Source of the DNA: Janthinobacterium sp. 1_2014MBL_MicDiv
GTDB taxonomy: Bacteria > Pseudomonadota > Gammaproteobacteria > Burkholderiales > Burkholderiaceae_D
Assembly: GCF_001865675.1 (NCBI RefSeq)
Contig: NZ_CP011319.1
Span: 3,720,001 to 3,784,000, forward strand
Reading direction: 5' to 3'
DNA: 64,000 bases
Positions 50,520 to 58,696 of this stretch are shown here, piece by piece; positions within the stretch are counted from its first letter, which is position 1, and the number at the start of each line of letters is the position of its first letter. A program made the position numbers and the translations under genes. The notes below the pieces were generated by a model that saw only the letters and a program-made list of their open reading frames with translations, searched no databases and had not been told where the DNA came from.

Positions 50520-51446
50520 ATGCCCCTCACATCTCCACGCGCGCTGGCCGGCCACGGCGCTCTCGCCCTGGCCCTGCTGCTGGCCGGCCAGGCCTCCGTG
50601 GCGCTGGCGCAGGTTCCCGCCACAGCGGCCACGCCCGGCTGCGAAGTCTGCGCCGCCTGGAACGCCGACCAGGCGCCGTTCCGCATCTTCGGCAATACCT
50701 ATTATGTGGGCGTCAAGGGCCTCAGCTCCGTGCTCGTCACGTCGCCGCAAGGCCATGTGCTGATCGACGGCGGCTTGCCGGAATCGGCGCAAAAGATCAT
50801 CGCCAACATCGCCGCGCTGGGTTTCCGCATCGAGGACGTCAAGCTGATCCTCAATTCGCACGGCCATATCGACCATGCGGGCGGCCTGGCCGAGCTGCAG
50901 CGGCGCAGCAATGCGCTGGTGGCCGCCAGCCCGTCGGCCGCACTGGACCTGGCGTCCGGCGAAGTGGGGCCGGACGACCCGCAATACCATGCGCTGCCCA
51001 AGTACCCGCCCGTGAAGGACATGCGCCTGGCGCGCGACGGCAGCCATTTCGACGTCGGCCCCGTCAACCTGACGGCGCACGCCACGCCGGGCCACACGCC
51101 CGGAGGCCTGAGCTGGACGTGGCAATCGTGCGACGGTCCGCGCTGCCTGAACATGGTGTACGCGGACAGCCTCAATGCCGTCTCGCGCCCCGGCTTCAAG
51201 TTCAGCGCCAGCAGCGAGTATCCGCAGGCGCTGGCCGACTTGCGCCACAGCTTCGAGACGCTGGAAAAGCTGCCGTGCGACGTGCTGATCTCGGCCCACC
51301 CGGAAGCGTCGCAATTGTGGCAGCGGCTGGAGGCCAGTGCGACGGCAGGCAGCGAAGCCTTCGTCGACCCGCAGGCCTGCCGCGCCTACGTGGCGGCCGC
51401 GCGCACCCTGCTCGAAGCGCGCCTGGAGCAGGAAAAGCAGGAATGA
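50520..51446 (+). CDS. subclass B3 metallo-beta-lactamase
   Basis: This is a 308-residue exported protein (signal to about residue 30, ALA-QV). It follows the B3 plan: APFRIFGNTYYVGVKGLSSVLVTSPQGHVLIDGGLPESA, then zinc ligands His114, His116, Asp118 and His119 (HGHIDHAGG), His192 (GHTPGG) and His260 (SAHPEAS). A Ser stands in YADSLNAVS where B1 enzymes have Cys. All six ligand positions are filled, so a functional dizinc beta-lactamase is expected. THIN-B of Janthinobacterium lividum is a known relative class in this family of bacteria. AAGGA precedes the ATG. No AmpR-like regulator or mobile element is adjacent, so it looks intrinsic. Confidence 0.9.
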   Translation: MPLTSPRALAGHGALALALLLAGQASVALAQVPATAATPGCEVCAAWNADQAPFRIFGNTYYVGVKGLSSVLVTSPQGHVLIDGGLPESAQKIIANIAALGFRIEDVKLILNSHGHIDHAGGLAELQRRSNALVAASPSAALDLASGEVGPDDPQYHALPKYPPVKDMRLARDGSHFDVGPVNLTAHATPGHTPGGLSWTWQSCDGPRCLNMVYADSLNAVSRPGFKFSASSEYPQALADLRHSFETLEKLPCDVLISAHPEASQLWQRLEASATAGSEAFVDPQACRAYVAAARTLLEARLEQEKQE

Positions 51447-51529
51447 GCTTGTCAACCGTGCACGCTGGCGCGGCGCCTATCTGCTAATCTGGCGCCATTC
51501 TGTTACCCCTGATTTCATAAGGAATTGCC

Positions 51530-52009
51530 ATGTTCAAGATCGCCACCCTGATTCCCCTGGCCGCCATCGTCGCCTTCACGGCCGGCTGCGCGCAAACCCC
51601 GGTGCGCAGCGATGCCGCCGCCGCGGCGCCCGGCGCCACCTCGCCCGCCAGGCCGGCGCCGAAACTGACGGACACGCAGTGGAAGCTGAAGGAATTGAAG
51701 GGCAAGAAAATCGTGCGCAAGGCGCCCGAACAGCGCGACGTGACCCTGCTGCTGGCCGAAGGCCGCGCCGGTGGCCACAGCGGCTGCAACCAGATGATGG
51801 GCGGCTACACCAGCGATGGCGTCAGCACCCTGAGCTTTGGCCAGATGGCCGGCACCATGATGATGTGCCAGCCGCAGGACATGGAGCTCGAGCGCGAACT
51901 GCTGACCACCCTGGGCGAAGTCAATGGCTACCGCTATGCCGACCAGGAATTGCTGTTGCTGAAGGATGGCGTGCCCGTGGCGCGCTATGAAGCGCTGACG
52001 GTGAAGTAA
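51530..52009 (+). CDS. META domain lipoprotein (HslJ-like), paralogue
   Basis: This is a 159-residue lipoprotein with lipobox FTAGC (Cys20), an Ala/Pro-rich linker and a META domain: DTQWKLKELKGKKIV, GHSGCNQMMGGYTSDGVSTLSFGQMAGTMMMC and LLLLKDGVPVARYEALTVK. It shares the GCNQxMGGY and PVARxE blocks with the gene at 40186. A role in envelope stress or heat-shock-like protection is suggested by HslJ but unproven. AAGGAA precedes the ATG. It is followed by a long inverted repeat. Confidence 0.87.
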   Translation: MFKIATLIPLAAIVAFTAGCAQTPVRSDAAAAAPGATSPARPAPKLTDTQWKLKELKGKKIVRKAPEQRDVTLLLAEGRAGGHSGCNQMMGGYTSDGVSTLSFGQMAGTMMMCQPQDMELERELLTTLGEVNGYRYADQELLLLKDGVPVARYEALTVK

Positions 52010-52028
52010 AACCCGCACTCCCGCATGT

Positions 52029-52134
52029 GAAGAGTGCCCGAAAAACGTTCAGGGCAAGGCGCGGCGCCGCAGGCAGTACGCTAGTACGCCAAGGCGCTGC
52101 AACGCTGTCATGGACGTTTTCTCGGCCACTCTTC
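52029..52134. repeat. about 106-bp imperfect inverted repeat between convergent genes
   Basis: The outer arms are nearly identical when one is reverse complemented (GAAGAGTGCCCGAAAAACGT against GAAGAGTGGCCGAGAAAACG, continuing with scattered matches). The centre carries two GTAC blocks around GCTA (52077-52088). It ends inside the stop codon of the serine acetyltransferase gene. It can form one long cruciform or RNA hairpin and may be a dispersed palindromic repeat and/or bidirectional terminator. Confidence 0.75.
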
Positions 52135-53086
52135 AGTCATTGCGCATCTGCGCCTGCGATACATTGCTCTCCGGCGGCACGCTCTGCGTCAGCCACACAT
52201 TCCCCCCGATGGTCGACCCCGCGCCGATGGTGATGCGCCCCAGCACCGTCGCGCCCGCGTATATCACCACGTCGTCCTCGACGATGGGATGGCGCGGCGT
52301 GCCCTTGATCAGCGCACCGCTGGCATCTGCCGGGAAGCGCTTGGCGCCCAGGGTGACGGCCTGGTACAGGCGCACCCGCTGGCCGATGATGGCCGTCTCG
52401 CCGATCACCACCCCCGTGCCATGGTCGATGAAGAACGACGCGCCGATATGCGCGCCCGGGTGGATGTCGATGCCGGTCAGGGTATGCGCGATGTCGGCGA
52501 TCAGGCGCGCGAGGAACGGTGCACCCAGCGCATGCAGGCGGTGCGCCAGGCGGTGGTACAGGATGGCGATGGTGCCCGGATAGCACAGCATGATCTCGGC
52601 CACCGAGGTGGCGGCCGGATCGCCCGCGTAGGCGGCCTGCACGTCCGACACCAGCAGCGCGCGGATGTCGGGCAGGCTGGCGGCGAACGCGCGCGTGATG
52701 TCGCGCGCCTGCTGCGCCAGCGCCGCGTCGTCGCTGGCGGCATCGCCCTCGTCGCCGGCGGGCACGGCGTGAGCCGGGGCAGAAAACAGCAGGCCGCGCC
52801 GCACCTGCTCGCTGAGGCGGTTCAGGGTGGTGTTCAGGGTATCGCCGACAAAGTAGTCGATGCTTTCATCGGTCAGGTTGGGCCGCCCGTAATGGGTGGG
52901 GAACAGGGCCGCCGACAAGCCGTTGACGATGGTGGTCAGGGCTTCGCGCGACGGCAGTTCGCGCACCCTGCCGTTATGGCGGATCTTGTGCTTTTCCTCG
53001 CGCGAGGTGCGCAGCGCCTGGATCACGGGACCCAGGTTCCACTGGACCGTGTCGTCGGCGGGTGCTGCGGGACAGATGCTGTGCAT
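52133..53086 (-). CDS. epsC: serine O-acetyltransferase, EpsC type
   Basis: This is a 317-residue hexapeptide acetyltransferase. An N-terminal helical region of about 180 residues is followed by SVAEIMLCYPGTIAILYHRLAHRLH and the left-handed beta-helix: DIHPGAHIGASFFIDHGTGVVIGETAIIGQRVRLYQAVTLGA, with the catalytic His region and the GTPRHPIVEDDVVIYAGATVLG extension loop. It converts L-serine and acetyl-CoA to O-acetylserine for cysteine synthesis. EpsC-type enzymes are longer at the N-terminus than CysE. It fits with the sulfonate-use genes a few kb away. Confidence 0.9.
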   Translation of the reverse strand: MHSICPAAPADDTVQWNLGPVIQALRTSREEKHKIRHNGRVRELPSREALTTIVNGLSAALFPTHYGRPNLTDESIDYFVGDTLNTTLNRLSEQVRRGLLFSAPAHAVPAGDEGDAASDDAALAQQARDITRAFAASLPDIRALLVSDVQAAYAGDPAATSVAEIMLCYPGTIAILYHRLAHRLHALGAPFLARLIADIAHTLTGIDIHPGAHIGASFFIDHGTGVVIGETAIIGQRVRLYQAVTLGAKRFPADASGALIKGTPRHPIVEDDVVIYAGATVLGRITIGAGSTIGGNVWLTQSVPPESNVSQAQMRND

Positions 53087-53276
53087 GGGGACTCACTTCC
53101 GGAAAAACGGCGCGCAGGCCGGGTCGCCCCAGCTTAGCGGCCGGCACTGGCGACACCAACGAAGAATTTCACGCTTGCATATGCGAAAAACGCATATGCC
53201 AGGCCAGCAGGGGCGTCGGCAAACCCGATTGCCTCCACTAGCGTAAAATGACGGACTAACAAAAACACTCTTCAAC

Positions 53277-54452
53277 ATGACTAAATTATTAACATGGATC
53301 CTGGCGGGCCTGGCGATGGTCGGACCGCTTGCAATCGACACCTATCTGCCGTCTTTCCCCGCCATCGCGCAAGATTTCAATGCCAGCCCCCTGCTGGTAC
53401 AGCAAACCCTGAGCTTTTTCCTGTTCACGTTCGCCTTCATGATGCTGTTTTACGGCACCCTGTCCGACTCGTTCGGCCGCCGCCCCGTGATCCTCGTCTC
53501 GCTGGTGCTGTACGTGATCGCCTCCGTGGGCGCGGCGCTGGCGCCGTCGCTGGGCTGGCTGCTGGCCTGGCGCGTGCTGCAGGGACTGTCGGCGGGCGCC
53601 GGCTCCGTGATCGGCCGCGCCATCGTGCAGGACCGCTATTCGGGCGCCGCCGCGCAAAAAATCCTCTCGCACATCATGATGGTCTTCGCGCTGGCGCCGG
53701 CCATCGCGCCCGTGCTGGGCGGCTGGCTGCAGGTGGGCCTGGGCTGGCGCTGGATCTTCTGGTTCCTCACGGCCTTCGGCGTGCTGATGTTCGTCATCGT
53801 CTGGCGCGCCTTGCCGGAAAGCTTGCCGAAGGAGCAGCGCCACGCCTTCCACCTGGGCGACATTGCCGTCAATTACTGGAAAGTACTGTGCCACCGCCAG
53901 TTCCTGCTGCTGTCGACGGCCATCGGCGCGGCCTTTGGCGGCTTCGCCCTGTACATCGGTTCGGCCGCCTACTTCATCATCAACATCCTGCATTTGCCGG
54001 AGACGGCGTTCGCCTGGCTGTTCATTCCCCTGATCAGCGGCATGGTGATCGGTTCGGCCCTGTCGGCGAAAATCGCCCACCGCTACAGCCAGCGCCAGAT
54101 GATCTGGGCCGGATTTATTTTGATGCTGGTGGCCGCGCTGGCCAACATCGGCTACAACTACTTCTTTGCCGCCGAAGTGCCATGGGCCGTGCTGCCCCTG
54201 TTCTTCTACTCGTTCGCCCTGTCCATCGCCATGCCGCCGATGACCCTGATGGCCCTGAACCACTTCCCCAACAACAGCGGCCTGGCATCGTCGATGCAGT
54301 CGTTCATCCAGATGCTGCTGTTCGCGCTCGTTTCGGGACTGGTGGCGCCGCTGCTGTTCGACAGCGCCCTGAACCTGGCGTATGGCGTGATGGCGGGATT
54401 GGTGGTGAGCTTGCTGTGCTGGGTATTTGCCCAGGGTAAGGCAGACGCGTAG
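53277..54452 (+). CDS. Bcr/CflA family multidrug efflux MFS transporter
   Basis: This is a 391-residue inner-membrane protein with twelve predicted helices of the drug:H+ antiporter DHA1 Bcr/CflA type. It has LAMVGPLAIDTYLPSFPAIAQDF at the start, motif A FYGTLSDSFGRRPVILVSL, RVLQGLSAGAGSVIGRAIVQDRY (motif C region) and ALAPAIAPVLGGWL. Family members export bicyclomycin, sulfonamides, chloramphenicol or cysteine. It is followed by a REP-like hairpin pair. Confidence 0.92.
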   Translation: MTKLLTWILAGLAMVGPLAIDTYLPSFPAIAQDFNASPLLVQQTLSFFLFTFAFMMLFYGTLSDSFGRRPVILVSLVLYVIASVGAALAPSLGWLLAWRVLQGLSAGAGSVIGRAIVQDRYSGAAAQKILSHIMMVFALAPAIAPVLGGWLQVGLGWRWIFWFLTAFGVLMFVIVWRALPESLPKEQRHAFHLGDIAVNYWKVLCHRQFLLLSTAIGAAFGGFALYIGSAAYFIINILHLPETAFAWLFIPLISGMVIGSALSAKIAHRYSQRQMIWAGFILMLVAALANIGYNYFFAAEVPWAVLPLFFYSFALSIAMPPMTLMALNHFPNNSGLASSMQSFIQMLLFALVSGLVAPLLFDSALNLAYGVMAGLVVSLLCWVFAQGKADA

Positions 54453-54453
54453 C

Positions 54454-54535
54454 TCGGATTAGGCCTGACGGGCCGTAATCCGAAACATGGTTCGCGGGTG
54501 AGGTCGGATGACGCAATTGCGCGCCAAGCCGACCT
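54454..54535. repeat. REP-like doublet of two hairpins
   Basis: Hairpin 1 pairs TCGGATTA (54454-54461) with TAATCCGA (54476-54483) plus an inner GGCC stem and a 5-base loop. Hairpin 2 pairs AGGTCGG (54501-54507) with CCGACCT (54529-54535), with an inner GCAATTGC palindrome. Both open with a TCGGAT-type sequence. The pair lies directly after the MFS stop and probably also limits read-through. Confidence 0.7.
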
Positions 54536-54556
54536 GCGACTTCGTTGAGGATTGCC

Positions 54557-54871
54557 TCAAGGCCAGGGCGCGGGGGTGACGTCGACATACTGCGCCCCGC
54601 CCTGCTCCGGCTCCGGTTCGGCCCCATCGCGCGCGGCCGGCTGGTTCAATGAGCCGGCCGGCGAGCGCAAACTCAGAATTTCCTTGCGCGCCTCGACGAA
54701 GTCGGCCGAACTGAGGGGATTTTGCTGGTCCGGCCAATGGCTGACGGCCCATTCCTGCAAGGCTTCAAAGCGCCGCCACAGTTCGGCGATGAAGGCGCGG
54801 CGCGCCTCTTCCTGCGATGCTTCAAGTTGCTGCGGCGTCTTGTCGACGGCGTCACCGGTATGTATGTCCAT
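54557..54871 (-). CDS. small hypothetical protein
   Basis: This is a 104-residue acidic, Glu/Gln/Ala-rich protein. A helical, possibly coiled-coil middle (EEARRAFIAELWRRFEALQEWAVSHWPD) is followed by a proline-rich disordered tail. A good GGGAG lies 6 bases before the ATG at 54871, which supports a real gene. I do not recognise a family. It is a single leftward gene next to the carboxymuconolactone-decarboxylase-like gene. Confidence 0.6.
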   Translation of the reverse strand: MDIHTGDAVDKTPQQLEASQEEARRAFIAELWRRFEALQEWAVSHWPDQQNPLSSADFVEARKEILSLRSPAGSLNQPAARDGAEPEPEQGGAQYVDVTPAPWP

Positions 54872-54951
54872 GGCGGCTCCCTGGCTGATAAGTCATCGTG
54901 CCAGATTACACGGGGGCCAGCCAGCTGTCTGTTCGAGAACGAACACAGGAT

Positions 54952-55392
54952 TTACTCGGGCATCTTGCGGAAACCCACGGCCAGGCGGTTCCAGGTATTG
55001 ATGGTGCCGATGGCCAGGGTCACGTTGACCATCTCCGCCGGCGTCAATTGCTCGGCCAGCGCCGCGTACACGTCGTCCGGCGCCTGGCTTTGCGGCAGCA
55101 GGGTCAGCGCTTCCGTCCAGGCCAGCACGGCCCGCTCGCGCGGCGTGAAGAACGGCGTTTCGCGCCAGACGGAGACGGCGTACAGGCGGCGTTCCGTTTC
55201 GCCGGCCTTGCGCGCGTCGCTCGTGTGCAAGTCCACGCAAAAGGCGCAGCCGTTGATTTGCGACGCGCGCAGGCGGATCAGCTCGAGCAGCGAGTGTTCC
55301 ACGCCCAGCCTGGCAATCGCCGCTTCCAGCGCGTACATGGCCTTGACGGCGTCCGGCGAAGCTTGTGTGAAGTCGAGTCGTGGCTGTGTCAT
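54952..55392 (-). CDS. carboxymuconolactone decarboxylase/AhpD-like protein
   Basis: This is a 146-residue all-helical protein of the CMD/AhpD superfamily. The redox motif CAFCVDLH (Cys-x-x-Cys-x-x-x-His, about 57-64) is intact, followed by ALTLLPQSQAPDDVYAALAEQLTPAEMVNVTLAIGTINTWNRLAVGF. Such proteins act as alkylhydroperoxidase-type thiol peroxidases. The start at 55392 has AAGGAA upstream. It is divergent from a MocR gene, which is probably its regulator. Confidence 0.9.
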   Translation of the reverse strand: MTQPRLDFTQASPDAVKAMYALEAAIARLGVEHSLLELIRLRASQINGCAFCVDLHTSDARKAGETERRLYAVSVWRETPFFTPRERAVLAWTEALTLLPQSQAPDDVYAALAEQLTPAEMVNVTLAIGTINTWNRLAVGFRKMPE

Positions 55393-55496
55393 GATGCATT
55401 CCTTGATAGAGTAAAGATGCACTATTGTAGAAGCGCGAACAGCGCGCGCGGCAGGCCAATCCCGCCGAAAAATGGCAGACCACCAGCAGACATCCC

Positions 55497-56963
55497 ATGG
55501 AATTACATATCCTGATCGACGGCACGCGCGACCTGGGCGGCCAGCTGTATCGCCAGCTCAGCGAAGCGATCCGCTCCGGCCGCCTGGCCGATGGCCAGCA
55601 ACTGCCCCCCTCGCGCCTGCTGGCCAGCCAGCTGGGCCTGTCGCGCAAGACGGTGTCGGACGTGTACGACAAGCTTGCCTATGAAAAACTGCTGGTAGGC
55701 AAGGTCGGCGTGGGCAGTTTCGTGCAGACGCCGCATGCCTCGCCGCAGCGCCGTCACGCCAGCACGCCGCTGGCCAGCGCGCAGCGCATCGCGCAGTGGG
55801 AATCCATGCCGCTGCCCCTGCGCCGGGCGGGACAGGAAACCCCGGCGCGCTATGCCTTCATCGGCGGACGCGCCACGCCATCGCACTTCCCGCAGGATGA
55901 ATGGCGCGCCTGCGTGCTGCACGCGCTGCGCCAGGATGGCCAGGCGCGCGGCCGCTACAGCTCCGTGGAAGGCTTGCCCGCCCTGCGCACGGCGATCGCC
56001 GGCCACGCCGCCTTCAGCCGCGGCATCCATTGCACGCCAGAACAGGTGCTGGTGACGAGCGGCGCGCAACAGGCGTTGAGCCTGCTGGCGCATGCCCTGC
56101 TGGAAGCGGGCGATACGGTTGCCGTGGAAGAACCCGGCTATCCCGTGGCGCGCGCCGTGTTCGCCAGCCATGGCGCGCGCGTGACGGGCGTGGCCGTGGA
56201 CGAGGACGGCCTCGTCGTCGAGCAGATACCCGATGGCACGCGCTTGATCTATGTCACGCCGGCACACCAGTTTCCACTCGGCATGCCGATGAGCATGGCG
56301 CGCCGCCATGCCCTGCTGGAGCGGGCCAGGCAACTGGGCGCCATCATCATCGAGGACGATTACGACAGCGCCTTCCGCTACGAGGGCCGGCCCGAGGATT
56401 CCCTGCAAAGCATGGACCGCTACGGCATCGTGGCCCATGTGGGCAGTTTTTCCAAGATCATGCTGCCGGAATTGCGGCTCGGCTATGTTGTGCTGCCGCA
56501 AGCCATCGTGGCCGCCGTGCAAACGGTGAAATACCTGGACGATTGCCATACGGCCAGCCTGGGCCAGCACGCGCTGGCCAAGTTCATCCAGGATGGCCAT
56601 TTGCTGCGCCACATACGCCGCTGCCACGACATCTATGCGGGACGGCGCGAACGGCTGCAGCACTGGTTCAACGGCCCGCTGGCGCCCTGGTTCCGCCTGG
56701 TGCCGGCCAGCGCCGGCTTCCACGTGGCGGCCGTGGCGCAGGCGCCGCTCGACATCGCCGAACTGCTGCGCCGGGCGCGCCTGGCCGACGTCAGCCTGTA
56801 TGCGCTGTCGAGCTTTTACCATGGTCCGGCGCGCCATGAAGGCTTGTTCCTCGGCTATGGCGCCATCGACCGGCTCGATATCGACACGGCGCTGGCCATC
56901 GTGCTGGCCATCCTGCAGGAAATCGCTCCCCTCAGCGCGCCTGCCAGCGGTAATGCCCCGTGA
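55497..56963 (+). CDS. MocR family regulator (GntR HTH plus PLP aminotransferase-like domain)
   Basis: This is a 488-residue fusion of a GntR winged helix (about 10-75: LYRQLSEAIRSGRLADGQQLPPSRLLASQLGLSRKTVSDVYDKL) with a fold-type I aminotransferase domain. The latter has VTPAHQFPLGMPMSMARR, IIEDDYDSAFRYEG and the PLP-Lys region HVGSFSKIMLPELRLGY. It is a second, distinct MocR in the window. It is divergent from the AhpD-like gene with a 104-bp shared region. Its 3' end overlaps the DUF1287 gene by 32 bp. Confidence 0.9.
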   Translation: MELHILIDGTRDLGGQLYRQLSEAIRSGRLADGQQLPPSRLLASQLGLSRKTVSDVYDKLAYEKLLVGKVGVGSFVQTPHASPQRRHASTPLASAQRIAQWESMPLPLRRAGQETPARYAFIGGRATPSHFPQDEWRACVLHALRQDGQARGRYSSVEGLPALRTAIAGHAAFSRGIHCTPEQVLVTSGAQQALSLLAHALLEAGDTVAVEEPGYPVARAVFASHGARVTGVAVDEDGLVVEQIPDGTRLIYVTPAHQFPLGMPMSMARRHALLERARQLGAIIIEDDYDSAFRYEGRPEDSLQSMDRYGIVAHVGSFSKIMLPELRLGYVVLPQAIVAAVQTVKYLDDCHTASLGQHALAKFIQDGHLLRHIRRCHDIYAGRRERLQHWFNGPLAPWFRLVPASAGFHVAAVAQAPLDIAELLRRARLADVSLYALSSFYHGPARHEGLFLGYGAIDRLDIDTALAIVLAILQEIAPLSAPASGNAP

Positions 56964-57525
56964 CCGGATAGCTGAACAGGATATTTTCCTCGCGCGCCCC
57001 TTCGCCGATGTTGTGGATGATGAGCGGCACGCCATTCCACGACTGCCTGTCGCTGACGATGCCGATATGCGTGAGATTGCGCGGCAGGCGCCACGTGACG
57101 ATGTCGCCGGCGCGGTAAGCGCCCGCCTTCTCGCTGGGCCGCAGGCTGGTGCCGTGGCGCGCAAAGAAGGTGCCCAGGTTCGGCACGCGGCGATGGTCGA
57201 TATTGCGGTCCGGCCCCTTCATCTGCCAGCGCCCCTGCTGCTGGTACACCTGCCACGCCTTGCGCATGTCCTCGTGCACGAGCACCTGCAAGTCCTGCCC
57301 CAGCTGGCGGTAGGCGCGCACCACCACATCCGTGCACACGCCCCGCTCGAGGGGCACGTCGCCGCCCGGATAGGCGAGGCGCTCGTAGCGCGGGTCATAC
57401 CGCACGGTCACGCCCACCTGGCTGCGGGCCGCGGCGACGAGGGCTTGCGGCGTGGCGGCCGGGGCGGCGTGCGGCGCCAGCGGCAAGAGTGTAAACAGCA
57501 GGATGGGGAGCAGTCTGGACGGCAT
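56932..57525 (-). CDS. secreted DUF1287 protein (NlpC/P60-like fold)
   Basis: This is a 197-residue exported protein (signal about 5-24). It shows DUF1287 features: ARSQVGVTVRYDPRYERLAYPGGDVPLERGVCTDVVVRAYRQLG with the candidate nucleophile Cys, the NIDHRRVPNLGTFFARHG segment, and RNLTHIGIVSD plus IIHNIGEG with the candidate His residues. The pattern suggests a papain-like amidase acting on the cell wall, but activity has to be assumed from fold. It ends inside the convergent MocR gene. Confidence 0.82.
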   Translation of the reverse strand: MPSRLLPILLFTLLPLAPHAAPAATPQALVAAARSQVGVTVRYDPRYERLAYPGGDVPLERGVCTDVVVRAYRQLGQDLQVLVHEDMRKAWQVYQQQGRWQMKGPDRNIDHRRVPNLGTFFARHGTSLRPSEKAGAYRAGDIVTWRLPRNLTHIGIVSDRQSWNGVPLIIHNIGEGAREENILFSYPVTGHYRWQAR

Positions 57526-57589
57526 GACAGTCAGGTAATTATGGCAATACGGCAAACTTTACCCGATGCGGGCGCAAAGCGCCGTTTAC

Positions 57590-57925
57590 CTAGAGCGCTG
57601 CCAGCTGCGCCAGGTGGGCGGGAAAATCCACGGCCGGGCCGGCCGCATTGATGGTATCGAAATAATCATGCCAACCCGTGGCGGCGATCCCCGCCAGCAA
57701 GGCGTCGAGCGCCGCCTCGTGCGGCAAGCGCCAGACGGCATAAAATTGCTGGGTCGCCCCATGCAACTTGCCGCCATCGACGGCGCCCATGGCCAGCGCC
57801 TCGGCGCCGCTGCCCGACAGGGCCGCCATGCCGGCGCCCACCGCGGCGAAATACGCCTGGCGCGCGGCGCCATCGAGGGCCAGCCAGGCCGGTTTCGGGC
57901 TATACAGTTCCAGCAGATAGTGCAT
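57590..57925 (-). CDS. small conserved-looking hypothetical protein
   Basis: This is a 111-residue protein starting MHYLLELYSPKPAWLALD, with ATQQFYAVWRLPHEAALDALLAGIAATGWHDYFDTINAAG. The alternation of strands and helices suggests a ferredoxin-like (dimeric alpha-beta barrel) fold. A clear AAGGAGA precedes the ATG. It is the third gene of the leftward MarR-alkylation-repair unit, 24 bp after the repair gene. Its function is unknown. Confidence 0.7.
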   Translation of the reverse strand: MHYLLELYSPKPAWLALDGAARQAYFAAVGAGMAALSGSGAEALAMGAVDGGKLHGATQQFYAVWRLPHEAALDALLAGIAATGWHDYFDTINAAGPAVDFPAHLAQLAAL

Positions 57926-57949
57926 GTTTTCTCCTTGAGTGATCCATCG

Positions 57950-58696
57950 TCAGGCCAGCGAACGCCGGGCCCGCTTGCAGATGCGCTGCGTGGCGGCGTT
58001 GCTGCCGTCCGCCAGCCATTGCCCGCACAGGTCGCGTACCCACTCCGGCTGGCTCTTGGCCGCATCGTTGAGCCAGTTCGCCACGGAATCCTGCACATAG
58101 ACGGCCGGGTCGGCCCGCAACGGCTGCAGCAGCGGCAAGGCCAGCTGCGGCTGCTGTTTTAACCGGGCGATATGCGCGCACCACACGCCGCGCGGACGCA
58201 GCGCTTCGCAGGCAAAGCGGCGCAGGCGTTCCGACGGCTCCGCCGTCCACGGCGCCAGCAGCGCGATGGCCTCGTCCAGGCTCGCCGCCAGCCGGGGCCG
58301 CAGCGCCAGCCAGGCCCATTCGCGCACGCCGAAGTGCCCATCGTCGGCCAGCGGACGCATGGCGGCCAGCTGTTGCGGCAAATCCAGGTCAGGCCGGGCG
58401 GCGATGGCGAAACAAACCCAGCCCCGCACCGTGTCGGACGCATGCGCCTGCAGCGGCGCCAAGTCCACCCGGGTATCGAGCAGCAATTGCGCCGCCAGCG
58501 CCATGCGCCTGGTGATGCCTGCCCCCGCCTGCGCCCGCATCAGGGCCAGCCTGTCCTCGCCGATGGTGGGCACGGCCGCCGCCAGCAGCATGCTGAAATC
58601 GATGGCCAGCCCCTCCGTCAGGGTGGCGCTGGCCACCGCGCCCCCGTTCAACAGGGCCAGCCGCGCGGGCGCGATGTCGGCGACGCCTTTGCTCAT
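57950..58696 (-). CDS. DNA alkylation repair-like HEAT-repeat protein (AlkC/AlkD superfamily)
   Basis: This is a 248-residue all-helical protein with repeated HEAT-like units (about 80-230), including VRGWVCFAIAARPDL, VREWAWLALRP, RRFACEALRPRGVW and VQDSVANWLNDAAKSQPEWV. The last two blocks are typical of bacterial AlkC/AlkD-type 3-methyladenine glycosylase relatives. It would excise alkylated bases without base flipping if active. It is coupled by ATGA overlap to the upstream MarR gene. Confidence 0.8.
   Translation of the reverse strand: MSKGVADIAPARLALLNGGAVASATLTEGLAIDFSMLLAAAVPTIGEDRLALMRAQAGAGITRRMALAAQLLLDTRVDLAPLQAHASDTVRGWVCFAIAARPDLDLPQQLAAMRPLADDGHFGVREWAWLALRPRLAASLDEAIALLAPWTAEPSERLRRFACEALRPRGVWCAHIARLKQQPQLALPLLQPLRADPAVYVQDSVANWLNDAAKSQPEWVRDLCGQWLADGSNAATQRICKRARRSLA

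Noticed and set aside
50520..51446. Acquired resistance cassette
   Set aside because: No integrase, attC-like site, insertion sequence or change in base composition is seen around the beta-lactamase gene.
54304..54752. Additional small leftward open frames around the REP-like doublet
   Set aside because: They cross the MFS 3' end and the hairpins, lack ribosome-binding sites and overlap the better-supported gene at 54557-54871.
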